A DNA stretch of 64,000 bases, taken from contig JAUMIR010000005.1 of assembly GCA_030847615.1 (NCBI GenBank), positions 62,461,001 through 62,525,000 of the forward strand. The letters run 5' to 3'. Every line of letters begins with the position of its first letter. The stretch's first letter is position 1. Below are positions 36,101 to 51,100 of the stretch, piece after piece. Source of the DNA: Gambelia wislizenii. Taxonomy: Eukaryota; Chordata; Lepidosauria; Squamata; Crotaphytidae. Below the pieces are notes generated by a model that ran no database searches, was not told where the DNA came from, and was given only the letters and a program-made list of their open reading frames with translations. The translations under genes and the position numbers were made by a program.

Positions 36101-39100
36101 AAGGTATCACCATCTCAGCCACTCATTTGGATAATTTTAGAATACGTTAGATTTCAGAATTCTGGCTAAGGAAGACACAACCTGTAGTGGCAATGTTTTT
36201 TTCCTGTTTATATAACCAAGACTTCTTTTATGCCAGACAGTCATATGTGAAATGGTGACTGATATATAATTTCCTTTTTTCCAATGAAAATTAATTGTTC
36301 TCTCTGCAAAAGTTTTGCATTAAGGATTTGTATGCCTGCTCCTCATTTTGTTGTATTAAGTGCTTACTGTGGAGATAGATGGCAGCAGTGAGCTTTCATT
36401 CTTTATATTTCTGTAGCAAGCTTGCAGCAGTTTCATTGGTGGGCACTTGAAGGAAATGTCTTCACAGGAAAAAAAGACATATTCAGCAAATATGTGGTCA
36501 TTTTTTAAATAAAAGACACTTAGAGAAAGTATATCCAGTGATGATCCTTGGGCAAAATGTGTGGATTTGAGGTATAATTGCCACAATGTGGTTAGAAGTA
36601 TTATGGCGAAGGAAGCATCAGATGGAAATCTACTATGTGAGCTTATTTTTTTTTCCTTTTAAGTGGTGTGCCAGGGAATGAGTTTTTTCCCCCCTTGATG
36701 CATACTAGACCTCCCTTTGATACCTTCTTCCGCTCATTGATAATGGAACAGTGGCATCAGAGATTTCTACTGCTGTAGAAAGGAGGTCTCATACAGCAGA
36801 CAGCCTTCTGTGCTTGTAGAGAGGAATGTACATAGTTGCTTATGACACATATGGCATTCTTCCAGGTGGCATAAGATTATGGTTTTGGAATAAATTCAAT
36901 TTTCAAACTGGATAAAATTATTTTCCTTCATTGCAGAAAATAAACCCATTTTGGTAAGTTTTGTTGGGGAGGTTTCTGTCATTGCTTGTCAAGTGTTATG
37001 GTTTATTATTGTGCTTCATGGATGAGAAATTAAAATCTGACCCATTACGTGATAATTATCTACTTAAATGGTGAAAAATCACTTTAGAGTTTTTAGTATA
37101 ACATACTTTTATGTGGTTTTATAGTGGGACATTTTTATTTTAGGTCTTACCATGTTTTTAACTGAAAGCACCAGCCTCTTGAGTCAGCAAAATTTTGTTC
37201 ATAGTGTCTTCAATGTTAGCAGTTGAAAAATATCAACATGTAATCAGAGCTGCAACTTTTAGGATGTACCTAAACAATAAGAATCAGTTGTCAACAATAT
37301 TTTCAGCTTTTTGAATCCCATACTGTGCATTTTTGAAACATGGAAACCCAGTGATGTAGCATGCTCCATGTCTACATATTTAAATAATTTATCCTCATTC
37401 AGGCAGATGGACATTTTAGTCCCCGAGATTCATATTCTGTTACAGATTTCACACATAAGTAGATCTAATGAAGTAGACATTTTTCTGTATTCTCTTCAGA
37501 AGAGTTAAATGCTCCCAGGTTCCAGTCAAGTGCCATGTACAGTATTTTCAATAGAGGAAAAACAGCTTAAACAAAAATTGTCCCAAGAAATCTATTGCCT
37601 TTGTATTGGTTATACTCCCCCCACCCCTCAAACAGGAAAGGCTGACAGATACTCAAAACAAAAGTCTTACCTCATGTGAACATGTGTATTCTGGTTCTGG
37701 GTGTTTGGGTATTTAGAAATATCCTTAATTTTGTGCCCACAAAACCATTCTGTAGACATGGGGCATTTCTGTATGCTTCATCATACTGGAATTGTCAATG
37801 GGGTTAAAAAAAAACAGGTTAATGTACTAAATGGAAACGTTTTTATCTGCCTTGATAAGGATTTTGTACTCATCTTTTCTGTTTCAAAATTTCATGAAGA
37901 AGCCAAATATTTTTTTCATTTTTACCACTTTACTACAGTCTTGAATTTGAAATTTTCTATGAAACTGATTTGAACAATAGCATATTTTCTTAGCTATTTA
38001 TAGTCTACATTGTTATTATGAGCCAGATAGCGACTCTGAGATCCTATAAGTCCTCCCTGTTTGAAGTAAGCTAATATAATTATTCTGTACTATAATTGGA
38101 CAGTGTAACTGAAATTATGTGAGTTCTGGAAGGTATGAGACCTTGCAAACTGCTCAGAACCAATAACTGCATGTATAGAGTGTGTTTCAAGAAGGTATGC
38201 TGATGGACATAAATATTGCAGATGACAATGTTCACCCATCAACCATTTCATGCTAGTGTTCCACACTGTGAAAAAATGTATATTTTGCGTGTGGGTGCTT
38301 AGGCCATAACATAAACAACCTTGATATATAAAGGCAGTCCTTAAAATGATCACAAAAATGTATATAATACCATTTCAAAGTAATCTTGCAGTACATGTAG
38401 TTTCTCTTTTGGATTTTTACCACTGATCTTAGAAGGAAAAGACCCAGAAGTACAGTGGGCCTCTGGTACCTTCTGGAGTTTGGTTGCAGGACCCCGCATG
38501 GATACCAAAATCTGTGGATGCTCAAGTTCCATTATATACAGTGACATAGTTAAATGGTGCCCCTTATATAAAATGGTGAACAGCAAGGTTTGCTTTTTTG
38601 GATTTTTTTTTTTTGGGGGGGGGGGAGGATATTTTAAAGCCATGGTTGGTTGAATCTGTGGATAAAGAATCTGTGGATATGGAGGGCTGACTGTATGATT
38701 ACTCTTTCAAAATTCAGGCCTAGATATAAGATCTTTGAAGTTCCATTTGACAGTGATTTGCCAGCTTCCAAAATCTTTTTCAGATAATTTGTCCTGCATA
38801 CAACACACAGGAATTTCACACACTTAGAAATTCAGATAGAAGCAATAGGAAAACAAAGTTGGTGGAAACATGAGGTGGTTAAAATGTTTTACTATTATAT
38901 GCTATGTACAGGGATATACCAAGGAGCAAAGGGTTGTTGCAAAAAAAGGAAAAAAAGAACATGTAATGTCCTTTTATGGATTCAAGTGGAAATGTTTATA
39001 GGGCTATTTGTGTAGAATAAAGAACAAAAAATGGGAAAAGTAAAACTATACAGACTCTGTTTTTAAACTCTGATTGGTCCTCCAGTTGTTACTTAAGGTG

Positions 39101-42100
39101 ATTGCTTGATTCTTTGGACAGATACTGTATTGAGTACACTTAAAATACTCTCTCTCTGGCTTTTCTTCGCAAACGAAGATTCAGGAAGGACTCATCCTGC
39201 ACTTTCTGCAAGCACGCTGATAACTAAAAAGGCCAATCCAAGAAAAACAAGTCCGGTTGCAGAAGGCACAGCAGAAGGTCTCCTTGGTTGATGTTTCCGG
39301 GTTGTGATTCTTTCTGCATTGTTGTTTCTCTTCAAGACTTGTTCGGCGTGAGTTCTCAAATAAGTAGTGTAGCGGTATCCTGGTACAAATATATGTACAC
39401 ATGTATTGGTTGAAAAGTGGATGTTGTGGTGTGGGTACAGCCTGCAGTATCTATATACTGAAGCATAGCACAACTCAGTCCTGTGTGTGAACTTAGCAGA
39501 GTTCAGTGGCACTTACTTCTATGTAGATGCATATGAGGCTCCAGCCTTATTGTGGGGTGGGGGTGAGTGTGATATAGCTATATGATCCTAGCCTTCAGAT
39601 TTCGCACGTACAGTTTAAAGACCTTTTCGTCGGCTGTTTTCTGGGCTTTGTTGTCTTTTCAAAAACCTGTTCAAGAAGACTTGTACTTATAGACCATGGG
39701 AGGGCAAAGTGTAGCCCTTCAGATATTGCTGGGCTGCACTTAACATTATCCCTCACTATTGGGTGTGTTGGCTAGGGCTGCTAACAACAACTGGGAAAGT
39801 ACACTTTGTTCATCCCTGTTGTATGCATGTTTCCTTGCATTTTTCTTCCTATATTGCTCATCTGCAACTAGATTTAAGTCTAGACTAAGAAAGCAGGAAG
39901 GCAAAGCAAAGCAAATGTTCTTTTCATGTAGAGATGTGAGACCCTACAAAAATACATGAAGAAATGGCTTTTAGTTTTCCATTCACATAGTTACTATTTT
40001 TGAAGTGGGAGAACTTTTTGGATTCCTTGCTTCTGGCAAATCCATCTCCATCTCCCTGTTTCATCTATTTTATTATTATTCATTTTCTAGATAAATGAAA
40101 TTTCTAGTTTGGTGCTGGCAAATCTGTAATGGGTATAAAGTGAAAACTCCATAGCCATTGAAGGTGTATGTACTTAGCCCTGTTATTGCAAACAGTGACC
40201 TTGGGGGTAGACAGAAGTTGGTGAATAACCCTCCAAGGGCTGGACCTGACTAGAAGCCTACTAATTGTTGACATGTACCTTATGTTTAAGACCAGCCTTT
40301 GGATTGGTAATCATTTTTTTCTCTTCTGTAGCAGAGGGTAAATTACCTGTAGTCTACTGCCTGGACCACCTAGGGAGAAAAGCATTGAACATATGGTCAT
40401 CTTTGGTATATCTAACTGAATGTCAGTAATGCATATGCAGCAGAGTGATGTCTCTGTTTAGGGACCAGAAAGCTGCCATAGTCCGTCCAGATTATCCATG
40501 AAATGAAATCTACCGTTTTATATATATGTTTTTCGTTCTGGGTAAAGAAAAACATTCTTAAAAGAGTTGCATAAATAAAGGAGTCAAAATACTATTGTCT
40601 CCCCACTCTTACTTCTGTTTCCTGACACTCTGCGAAGTTCCTTTCATTTAATCCATTCTTCCATTGGATCCATGTCTTCCATTGGATCCATTTAATCCAT
40701 GTCTTCCATTCTTCTTACAGGTATTATGAATGCCTCCCTGAAATTGACTGTTCAATAGCTGGGAAATACTGAGCTTTTATTTCTGTTAGTCTACACTAGA
40801 TTTAACCAGAATATCTTCTATTTCTGTTTTTTTTCTCCCTACCAGGTATAGATGACCAAGGACTATACAGAGTTGTGGGGGTGAGTTCAAAGGTCCAGAG
40901 ACTTCTGAATTTGTTAATGGGTATGCTTCTTATTTTTTATATCCATTTTTTATCATTCCATATTTTGCCTCCTGTCTCTTGTGTATATATAAGGTCTTAT
41001 TTCATATAAGTAAATCACATTTTGTTTCTGAGATTCCCCAGCTATCATGTTAAGCAAGGTAATGTTTTGGTGAAATTAAAGGCAGTACATTTAACTACAT
41101 TTTAAAATTAATCTAAGGATCTTGGTGCAGATTGTAGCTTGGCCTAATTTGGATGAGGCAAATAAATCCTTTTCTGACTAGTTGAATAAATTACTTCAAG
41201 TTAAACTCCCCAGTTTAATTTCCATGCACACACTATATGCTAATATCTGTCCTTATTTTGATTGGTAAAGATACTCTTAAGAAGTTTCCTCTCTCTATAC
41301 CCCCTTCATTTTTTGGTGAAGTTTTAAGTTTAATGTAATCCCAAAACACGGTTCTGGCTATACCTCACCGCTCTCCCCAAGGTATGGATGGCTTCACCTG
41401 CCATCAGGCAACCCCAGTACAGCAGTCAACACTACAACTTTTCCAGACTTCGTGTCCAGAGCACTTGACAGTACATGCAGTCAGATGAGACCACTGCGAT
41501 TACTTCAGCTTTCTGAGTCTCCCAAACCTTTCACTTGACAGTAGCACGTGTCTGATTCTCTCAAGGATTCATTGATATTCAGAGAAGCTAGTTTGCAACA
41601 GGCTCCTCTCCAGAACTATGCATGTTCCATCTGTGCTGATAACACAGTGTTCTTTGGCAGAGAAAACTAGAGGAAACCAGCAAGTGAATTCATTTCATTA
41701 CCCCAGACATTATGTGAATGGCAAAGCACGTTTATATTATATGCTGCTGTCAAATCCTTGCCACCTGTATGACTCTCTTTTAACAGGCTGTCTGTTGAGG
41801 ATTTATGATAGGATGTCAGGCTTCAGATCTTGTATCCCATGCCATGACAATTTGTCATAATGATCTTGCTAGATACTAATTGCTTAATACCTTTAATCAC
41901 TGTTGCCGGTTCTGTGCTGTTCAAAGAATACATATAAACCTCTCAGAATCATGAAGTATCACATCACTGAGAAACTAAAGAACAAGATTATTAAAAGTCA
42001 TTGAGACTAAACATGAGATTTACTGTGGTGGCGTTCAGCATTTCCATAAGAAACTCATTTCTGTTAATTGTTGGATAAAGAATTTGAGATATTTTAACTA

Positions 42101-45100
42101 TCAAAGGAAAATAGAAGTTGGGTACCTACTTCATTTTTTAAAAATAAAGTGAATAAGTTATAAGAATAACTTATAAGCAGAACATGCTAATCTTGATCCA
42201 AAGAGACTTGATTACTCAGACTACTATTGTTTCTTTGGCATTTGTTTGTTTGTTTATTGACACCTACATTAGCAAGATCCAAATAAACCAGCCATGTAAG
42301 TCTTATGTAGTCTGTCAGCATATAAGAGGAGACTGCACTAGCCTCACCCTCGCTGTATTTCAGGACTGTTTGGAGCAACAAGTGTGCACAGGAAGGCTCC
42401 TGTTTTATGTTGATGATTTTTACATAGGAATCCTGGTTTTGTGTACAGCATCATTCTGCCTTGATTCCAGCAGCTGGTGAAAGCCCCCACCACCACCACC
42501 ACCAACTGCCAGGGCTGTGGTCTCGGAGAGAAGAGCAGCCAGCATCTGCTGCACTTAATCCCCTCCCTTACTACCATTCTCTTTTCCTTGTGTGTCCTGT
42601 CTTTTTAGATTGTAAACCTGAGGACAGGGAATTGTCAAATGAACAGTGTGTAAGCTGCACTAAGATCCTTTTGGGCTAAAGGGTGTGGTATAAATACTCT
42701 ACGTAAATAAATAAATTGTGTGCGCATGCATGTCCCCAATTACAGGGAGAGCATCCACATATAGGGAAAGCTCTTCCCTTTCTTCTAAAACTTCTGTTCA
42801 GACTCGCCCACCATAAAGTAATTTGAAATCTTCATGTGGCTCTTTAGTTGAATATATATTGAGGTTCTCATTGGTTTTTAAGAACTGTTCTCTCAAACTT
42901 CATTGAAACTTAGAGCTCATGGTTTGGCGTGAGTTGATAGTCCCAACTATAATAGACCCATTGAATCAATTGCTGAATGGTACATTGATTTATGTAAAGC
43001 TCATTGATTTGTTGAGTCTACTTTAATAAGATTGACAATAAGAATTAGCCCCTTATATATCCCAGAAAAATCAAGTAATTTGAAAATATAAAAACTTGGT
43101 ATGTGTATCATAAATGCCTAATTTCAGTCTTTCCCAGGGCCTTTTGCTGTTTATTTAAAATTAGTATGGTTAAATTGATTCAAGATTCTAAGTTTTTCTT
43201 GGGACCATTTACTATTTATGTGTGATACACATGATGAACGTAATTTGTTCTGTCATGTCTGTACATGGCTTTTAAAAGTAGCTGTTAAAAACATCAGCTT
43301 TATTAAGTGACCTTATGATGGAGGCCTGTAAAGATCTGGCACTTTCAATTGATGGCATTAAGTTACTACAACTACCTTGATTTCTCCATGCAGCTGAGGA
43401 AGTAGACCAAGTCTACAAAAGCTTATACTACAACTTATTTCTCTCAGTCTCAAAGTGTGACAAAATCCCCTTGCTTATTGAGACTTTGATTTATTTCACA
43501 CATTTGACTTATTTCATATAGTAAAGCATGGGAATGTATCTCAATTTTGGAACTCTAATTAAACTAACTGAACAGTCCGTAGGATCTAAAGCAAAGAGTG
43601 TCAGGCTTGGACTAGAGAAGCCTACTTTTATGTCTCTGTTCACACATTTAGCATAATGGATGGGTTTCAGCAAATCATTTTCTTTCAGCCTAACCCATCT
43701 TGTTAGGGTTTTTCTGAGAATAACTAAGAAATTCTGTGAACTCTTGAACTGAACTGCTTCAAACAGATAGGACAATATAATAAATAATTGTCAGTTATTT
43801 TAAAAATCCCTTTTTTATTCTTTATTCTTCATTTTTATTTTTAATTTTTAATTTTTTTATACCCCGCTCTTCAGCCGTAAGGCTATCAGAGCGGCTTACA
43901 CATTTTTTTTAAAGCAATAGCAATTTACACATCTACGCTGCATTAAGCAGTTTCCAATCAGAGTGGGACATATTATGCTGAGTTCTAGTAGCCATTGCAT
44001 TTAACTAAAAGGCGGATTGAGGGCTGGGAAGGTGCAGACTTCACAAGGCAGTGGCTCCTTATTAGTTATCATCTGATAAACTCCAGTTAAAGGTGCAAAC
44101 TATGCTTACAAATTCTCTGTAATGACAATACAGCAGAATGTGTCAAGGACTGGATAAAGACATACAGATCTCTTATTTTGAGTGTTAAACTGCAGTTTTC
44201 AAAACATGGGTCCAGACCCAGAGATCACGGGATGTAAAGTAGTAAAAGCTAGTAGTGGCAATTCTGAAGTGATGGGCAACAGATAGAGATAATGAAGTCA
44301 TTAAAAGACAAGGCAGATTTTTTTTATGGAGAAAATGGTTGGAATACAAGTAATTTCAATGAGGCAATTGAAAAAGGAATGTAACACAAAACCTCAATGA
44401 TGACCCTGGGATGTTACAACTTCACTGTTCAATCTAAGGAATGCCTTGATAGTTTACATTTTTGATAGCTCTCATATTCAATGTCCAATTTCAAGAAGAC
44501 GCAATAGTTGCAAGTTATAGAGTTCTCTTACCGAAAGCACCAGACCTGGTTAGCTTAGAGATATTGACGTTGTTTTTAGACAGGAAGAAGGATGTTGTTT
44601 TGGTGTCCCTAATTTATCAGGGTAGCAAAATCCAATGCCTAAATACCATAAAGGTATTTAGCACCCAGCTTGTGGGAGCAATTAGCTAATGCACGTTGGA
44701 AGCTGCTTATTGCAGTGTAGATGTATAAATTGCTATTGCTTAAAAAGTTTATAAGCCGCTCTGATAGCCCTGTGGCTGAAGAGTGGGGTATAAATAAATA
44801 AATAAATAAATAAAATAAAGGCACCAGATCCCTCTGATCTTAGAAGCTATGCAGGGTCAACCCTGGTTAGTACTTAGATGGGAGAGCACCAATGAATATC
44901 AGGTGCTGTAGGTTATATTTCAGAGGAAGGAAATGACAAAACCACTTCTGAGTATTCTCTGCCTAAGAAAACCCTATGAAATTCATGGGATTGCCGTAAG
45001 GCAACAAGTATCTTGAAGACACACACAAAGATATGCACACACATCCATTAAAAGTACAGGAGTTTTCTTCAGTATTCTCGACAGACAGCTTGAAGGCACT

Positions 45101-48100
45101 TACACATACAACAAAATGGAAATATTTCAAGATTTATGTTACGAAACACCATTGCAAAACACCATTTTAAGGAAAAAATATGTTTCTAGTATCCCACCTT
45201 AAAATCCTGTTATATAGGGCAGAGTGGAAATATTTTAATAAATAATATTGGGGCATACCTACTAAACTGATAGCTGCTGATGAAGAAGATGCCAAAACTC
45301 TAAACAACAGAGCCAGATACTTGTCAGATCTAAGTTTAGCCCCTGTCAGGAAGCTTTTCTTATGTGACAAGACAAAAAAGATCAGTTACTCATTCAGTTT
45401 CTGCATGACTAGTCTGTGAATTGAAACAAAGGTGGAAAAAAGATAAAAACTGACCAGCCTGAATTTTGTTCATAAAATAACAGTATTGCTGAGACAGTAA
45501 CCTTAGCCCATTCTCTGATGATCTGATTATCTTTTTCATACATATGTATGTTCATAATGTTTTCTGAAAACTATGCTTTTCATGGTTTTTGTATGGTTTG
45601 TTATGATAAACCTGCTGTGGAAAAGACTTTATAAGCTCAGAAAATCTATATGCGGTAGGACCCCTGTATTCACTGGGGATTGGTTCTGGGGGGTGGATAC
45701 CGAAAACCGTGGATAATAGTGAACACCATTGAAAATAATGGGACTTCTTGTTTAAAATACCATAGAATTGCCTTAGAGGACCTAGAAAATGAATAGAGAG
45801 GACAAATTTTCTAGGAAGACTCTGTGGCAGGTGTGCCGTTTTGTGTCCCGTGAATAATTGAATCAGAAGATAATGAATCAGTGAATACGGAGGTCCTGCT
45901 GTACGTATGTGTGTTTGTGTGTGTGTATACACATACCCAAAAGCTATGGTTTGCTCTTACAGAAATGGATGTGCCACAACATTTGATTGTCCTGACGCGT
46001 AACCGGTACTCAAGACAGAAGTACTGGTTACGCTACCTGGCTACCATCAGGACAGAACAGGGAGAAATGGAATGATTTCCAATTGGCAGGGGGTCAGACA
46101 AGTACCCATTTTATCACCCTATCTGTTTAGCTTGTATCCTGAACATATCATATGTAAAGCAAGATTAGACTTAGAGGAAGGAGGTGTGAAAATTGGAGGA
46201 ACATCAATGATTTAAGATATGCAGATGACACCAAACTACTAGTGGAAAATAGCAAAGATGTGAAACGATTAATGAAGCAAGCCAAAGAAGAAAGTGCAAA
46301 GGCAGGTTTACAGTTAAACATTAAGAAAACTAAAATAATGACCACAGGTGATTTTCATAACTTTAAAGTGGGCGACAAAGACATTGGCCAAATCCACACT
46401 ACACAAATAATCCATTTTGAAACTGGATGGTTTGCCATGGTTCCTTCCTTTGTTATCCTGGGATTTGTAGTTTGATGAGAGAAACATTTGTAGTTTGGTG
46501 AAGTCTAAAGACCTTTTAAAACTACAAATCCCAGGATTCCATAGGAAAGAGCTATGGCAAATCTAGTTTCAAACTGGATTATTTGGGTAATGTGGATTTG
46601 ACCATTGAAATAGTTCAAGGTTTTCTATATTTTGGCTCAATCATTAATCAGAGTGGAGACTGCAGCCAAGAAATCAGAAGAAGGCTAGGAGTTGGAAGGG
46701 CAACTGTGAAGGAATTAAACAGGATACTAAAGTGTAATGATATATCATTGAATACTAAAGTTAGAATTGTCCATGTCAAACATATTTCCCATTTCTATGT
46801 ATGGGTGTGAAAGCTGGACAGTAAAGAAAGCTGATAGGAAGAAAATCAACTCATTTAAGTTGTTGTGCTCAAGAAGAGTTCTGTGGATACTATGGACTGC
46901 TAAAAAGACAAACAAATGGGTCCTAGAGCAAATCAGGCCTGAACTCTCCCTAGAAACCAAAATGACTAAACTGGGGCTGTTGTACTTTGGCCATGTCATG
47001 ACAGGACATGACTTACTAGAAAAGACAATAATGTTTGGTAAAGCAGAGGGTGGTAGGAAAAAAGGAAGACTACATTTCAGATAGATAGACTCAATCAGGG
47101 AAGCCACAGCCCTGAATCTGCAAGACCTGAGCAGGTAACTTGGAGGTGTTCCATTCATGGAGTTGCCGTTAGTCATAGTCAATTTGAAGGCAGTTAACAA
47201 AATTATACCATCACTGTACAAGAACATCCCCTACTGTTTCATGCAAACAATGAAGGTCAGGGACACTGTTATGCTGCATCCCTAGATGATAAAATTAGAA
47301 GAGAGTTTGGTTCAGTTCATTGTTTTTGTCAAAAACTCAAAGCATCCTGATAGCACCTTGCTCAAAAGCTGTCTTTTTGAACTATCAGACATGCATAAGG
47401 ACTCAAGAAGATTATTTATCTTCTTAAAAGAAAAAGATAGATGTAAAAACTTTGACAGTTTGAACAGCATGTAGTCTGAGTGTAAAACACAAGGAATTTC
47501 TTTGTGAAGTCCTGCAAAAACTGGAGTCTTAAAGGAAAGGAATCTAATCAATGAGGCACCTTAATGCTACTGCTTCTTCTAATGAGAAGAATAAGCATAG
47601 CTGCACAGTTTTCAACTAGCTCAAAGGTATCTTGGTTGAATTTTCCAGGCTTGACAACTGGAGAGAATTAGGTCATAGCAAAAAGAGACTATAGCTTCTC
47701 TTTTCACCATGATTCACATTCCAGAAATGATTATATTCTTATCCAAAACAGAACTGTCATTCTTTACCAGAAGCCTCTGTTGGACAAATTTGGCTTTCTT
47801 GCTGTGCTCCTATGTGTGCAAGGTTATTATTAAATGTGACATTTTTAAATGAAAGTTAAATCTGATATTATTCTGTAGAATAGAAAAGAGATTAACTAAA
47901 AAAAAAAGTTTTCTTCAGATAATGATATTTCAAGGGGTTTTGGTTGGTGTTCTATGGGATTCTCAGAAGATAGTAAGCTGCAGTGAATGCATGAACGAAT
48001 ATAGCCACTTAAGGAATTGTACAAATTTTAGTAAAATGGGACTACTAAATGAACTTAAATTGTTAGTGTATGGCTGCAAAAATCAAAATGCAGTTAGGCT

Positions 48101-51100
48101 AAAAACCAGTATATTAGAGATAAACAGAGCTTTCAGAACCATACAATATACTGATGCAAAACCATTATGCTGTTGTGGTAATAGAGATTAAAGTGGGGAG
48201 GGGCGGCCTACCAGAATAACTTTTATCTGGCAAAAAATATTTATGAACTTTATTATATAGGTCAGTAGAAAGGACCATGGTGCTTACTATACACTAGCAC
48301 CCCCGTATCCACTGATTTGCCAACTGCTGATTCAATTATCCACAGTTGATGGCAGGGGGAAGGGGAGGGGAGGAGGGATCTCACCTGTCCCCTCCCTTCC
48401 TCTGGGAGAGCTCCAGTTGCAGCAGAGGGGGCAATGGTGATGGGGAAAGGTAGGAAGAGGAGGGATATCACCTGCCCCCTCCTTTCCTCTGGGAGAGCTC
48501 TGGTTGTGGAGAGGAGGTGGTGGCGATGGTGGGGGGAATGGAGGAGATGAGGGCTCTCACCTGCCCCCTGCCCCCAGGAGAACTCAGGTCGTGGAGAGGG
48601 AGATGGGGGAGGGGGATCTTGCCTTCCCCCTCCCTTCCCCTAGGAGAACTCCTGCAGCGGCAACCAGGTGGTGGTGGTGGTGGTGTGTGGCATTCACTAT
48701 TATCCATGATTTCACTATCCACGCCCCTCTGGAACCAATCCCCCACGGATATGGGAGTGCTACTGTAGTGCCTTTCAACTTTGAGAAATAGTTTGCTTTA
48801 AAGTTCATGGTAGAGACAACATAAGAAGCGAAGAGAAAATTGTCAGTTCTTTTAAAAAAAATGTATTTTCTTATTTACAGAGCTCTGTGTTAGACATCAA
48901 GTAAAAGTCAAATTCAGACAACTATTTTGAACTAATACTTGAATTGGCTGTCCCTTAGGAAGCAAAATGAACAAACAGCATATACCAAATCATCATATTC
49001 TTATTTAATTCAAATCTTTATATGGTCTAACTCCACTTCTTTTTCCTGTCTGAGCACTTTCCTCCACCCCCTGTTCTTAGAGTCAGATGCTGAGTCTTTT
49101 GTCTCAGGGCTAAGTTTTCAGTTGTAAATGAAGAAAACGTGCCCCACTAGGCTACAGAAACATGACATGGGGTTGTCTAAATGGTGAAAAATCTCCTCAT
49201 AGAATTCGAGGAGAATGCGATTTGTCTCAATGCCATTCTCCATCAATCTGCCATATTTGGAAAGAGGGGGGATAAATACACAAAAAACTCTGCAAGAAAA
49301 GCCTTCGTGGCTTTTCCCATATTTTTTTAAATGCTCCACGGGGAATGCACATTGCCACTTATTGGGACAGCCGATTTGCATTCATTTGCATCCCCAATAA
49401 GAGTGGAAGTAGAAAGCTGATTGGTTGGATGCAGGGGGCGGAGCTTGCTAAAAAGTCAAGCGCCTGGATCCATCAAGCTGGATTTTCACATTAATGATCG
49501 TGTGCTAAGGTGAAAAAACTGCTTCTTTTTTCCCTATTTATTTAGGTAACTATTGCACTTTCGCACCTTAGATATGCTTTTTTTAAAAATTCTGTGTGGT
49601 GGTGGCAACCGGTGAGAATAAAAATGTGAATAATTCACTTTCACCCGCCATCTTGATTCACAGGTATGCCCATTGGAAGAGCAAAAGCAGATAGCTTTAC
49701 ATGCCTGCGATCTTGCCAAAAAACCATTAAGACAAATAGAAGCCGGTTCAAATTGACGTTAGTGTGCATCAGTCCACATTTTTCCCCTAATAGAGATAAG
49801 CCCTCAGCAATACATACTGTAGCTTTCTGGCTGGAGAGCTTTTCTGAGTGGTTAAGTTAGAGTAGAAAAGATGTCTCTTCCTCTTCTCCAGGATGTACCC
49901 TGTTCATGCTGTTCAACATCTGCAAGGTGATAACATTCAGAAAAAGCTGTGATAGGGTCGCCTTAGGATTATCATAAGTCAGAAATGACTTAAAGGCACA
50001 CAACAACAACAAACATACTGAAAGGCAAGAACAAAATTAGGTGTGCCATTTGGATAGTAGTTAATACTTGCAGGTTGGTAGAAAATATTATTTGAATTGA
50101 ATATTTTAAAACTATGTTTTACTAATTTATCTAATGAGAGAAAATACTGAATTACAAGAATTAATAGGTTGGTACATTGCTTAGAACAGAAGTATATACA
50201 GTAATCTGTCTTGGAAAGGGCTATAAGGGAATTAATTTGATTTGTTTTTGTTCTGATTTGTTCAATTACATCTGAAATGTATGATTGATGAAAATGCAAT
50301 CAACCTCAGTTACTACTCCTTATAGACAATGTTGTTTTCTGACATTTTCCAAAAGACAATTTTTAATTTTTTTTAAGAAAACACAAGGTACTTCAGTCAG
50401 TTTATGATGTATTGGACTGTGAAATACCGTTTTCAAAATAAAATGATAATGCAGATTTATGTTTTTTTTCAAAAATAAAATCCATTATTTCATTTCATTT
50501 TGTCAGGAAGAATCTTTAATGTTAGATCATTCATGCATTTTCAAGCTCAGTTTTACTGAGCCGTTGACTATTAATTGAAAATGAAATCCATATGGTAGGC
50601 AATGTGGTAGGAATCTCTCATGATAAAAGGTGAATGTTGTATAAGTTGTTCATTCCATTTAGTTATAGGGTCAGTTGAAAGCAAGCACTCCCTTTAGTTC
50701 TGATGAGGTACTATTCCTCCAGTTAATTCTTACACAGCAATTGTTATCACAAGTGCATTGTTTTTACTTGAATAGCATGTTTGTTTATTTACTACAATAA
50801 AGGAAACAATTCTTCCATTCCAGTCCTCTCAGACTATCACCATAAAGTATATTTCTTAAATGTATGCTATAGCATAGGGCTAGTTCTAATGCTAGCCCCA
50901 ACTAGAGGACACCTGTTGTGGAACTTATGTTAACCACCACTTATGTAAATGGATCTACTCTAGTTGGGACTAGGTTTGGGCTTAATTCATATGTCCCTGC
51001 GCATTAGTTTTGTTCTGGACACAATAATGCTCAGTCCATCCATGAGATCTATGTTGTGTTGACGATTTGCTTGTACTGTACTGTATACAAATTTACAACT

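Noticed and set aside
44821..44930. A 5S rRNA gene
   Set aside because: Only part of 5S is present, with substitutions, and it is fused to a SINE body and tail.
45881..46075. Small coding frame next to (TG)n before BovB
   Set aside because: It runs across a MITE end and a microsatellite, so it is composite and not a gene.
47922..48191. 89-codon + strand frame as a possible exon or gene
   Set aside because: No domain, no acceptor or donor fitting the ARHGAP10 phases, and composition typical of AT-rich intron.
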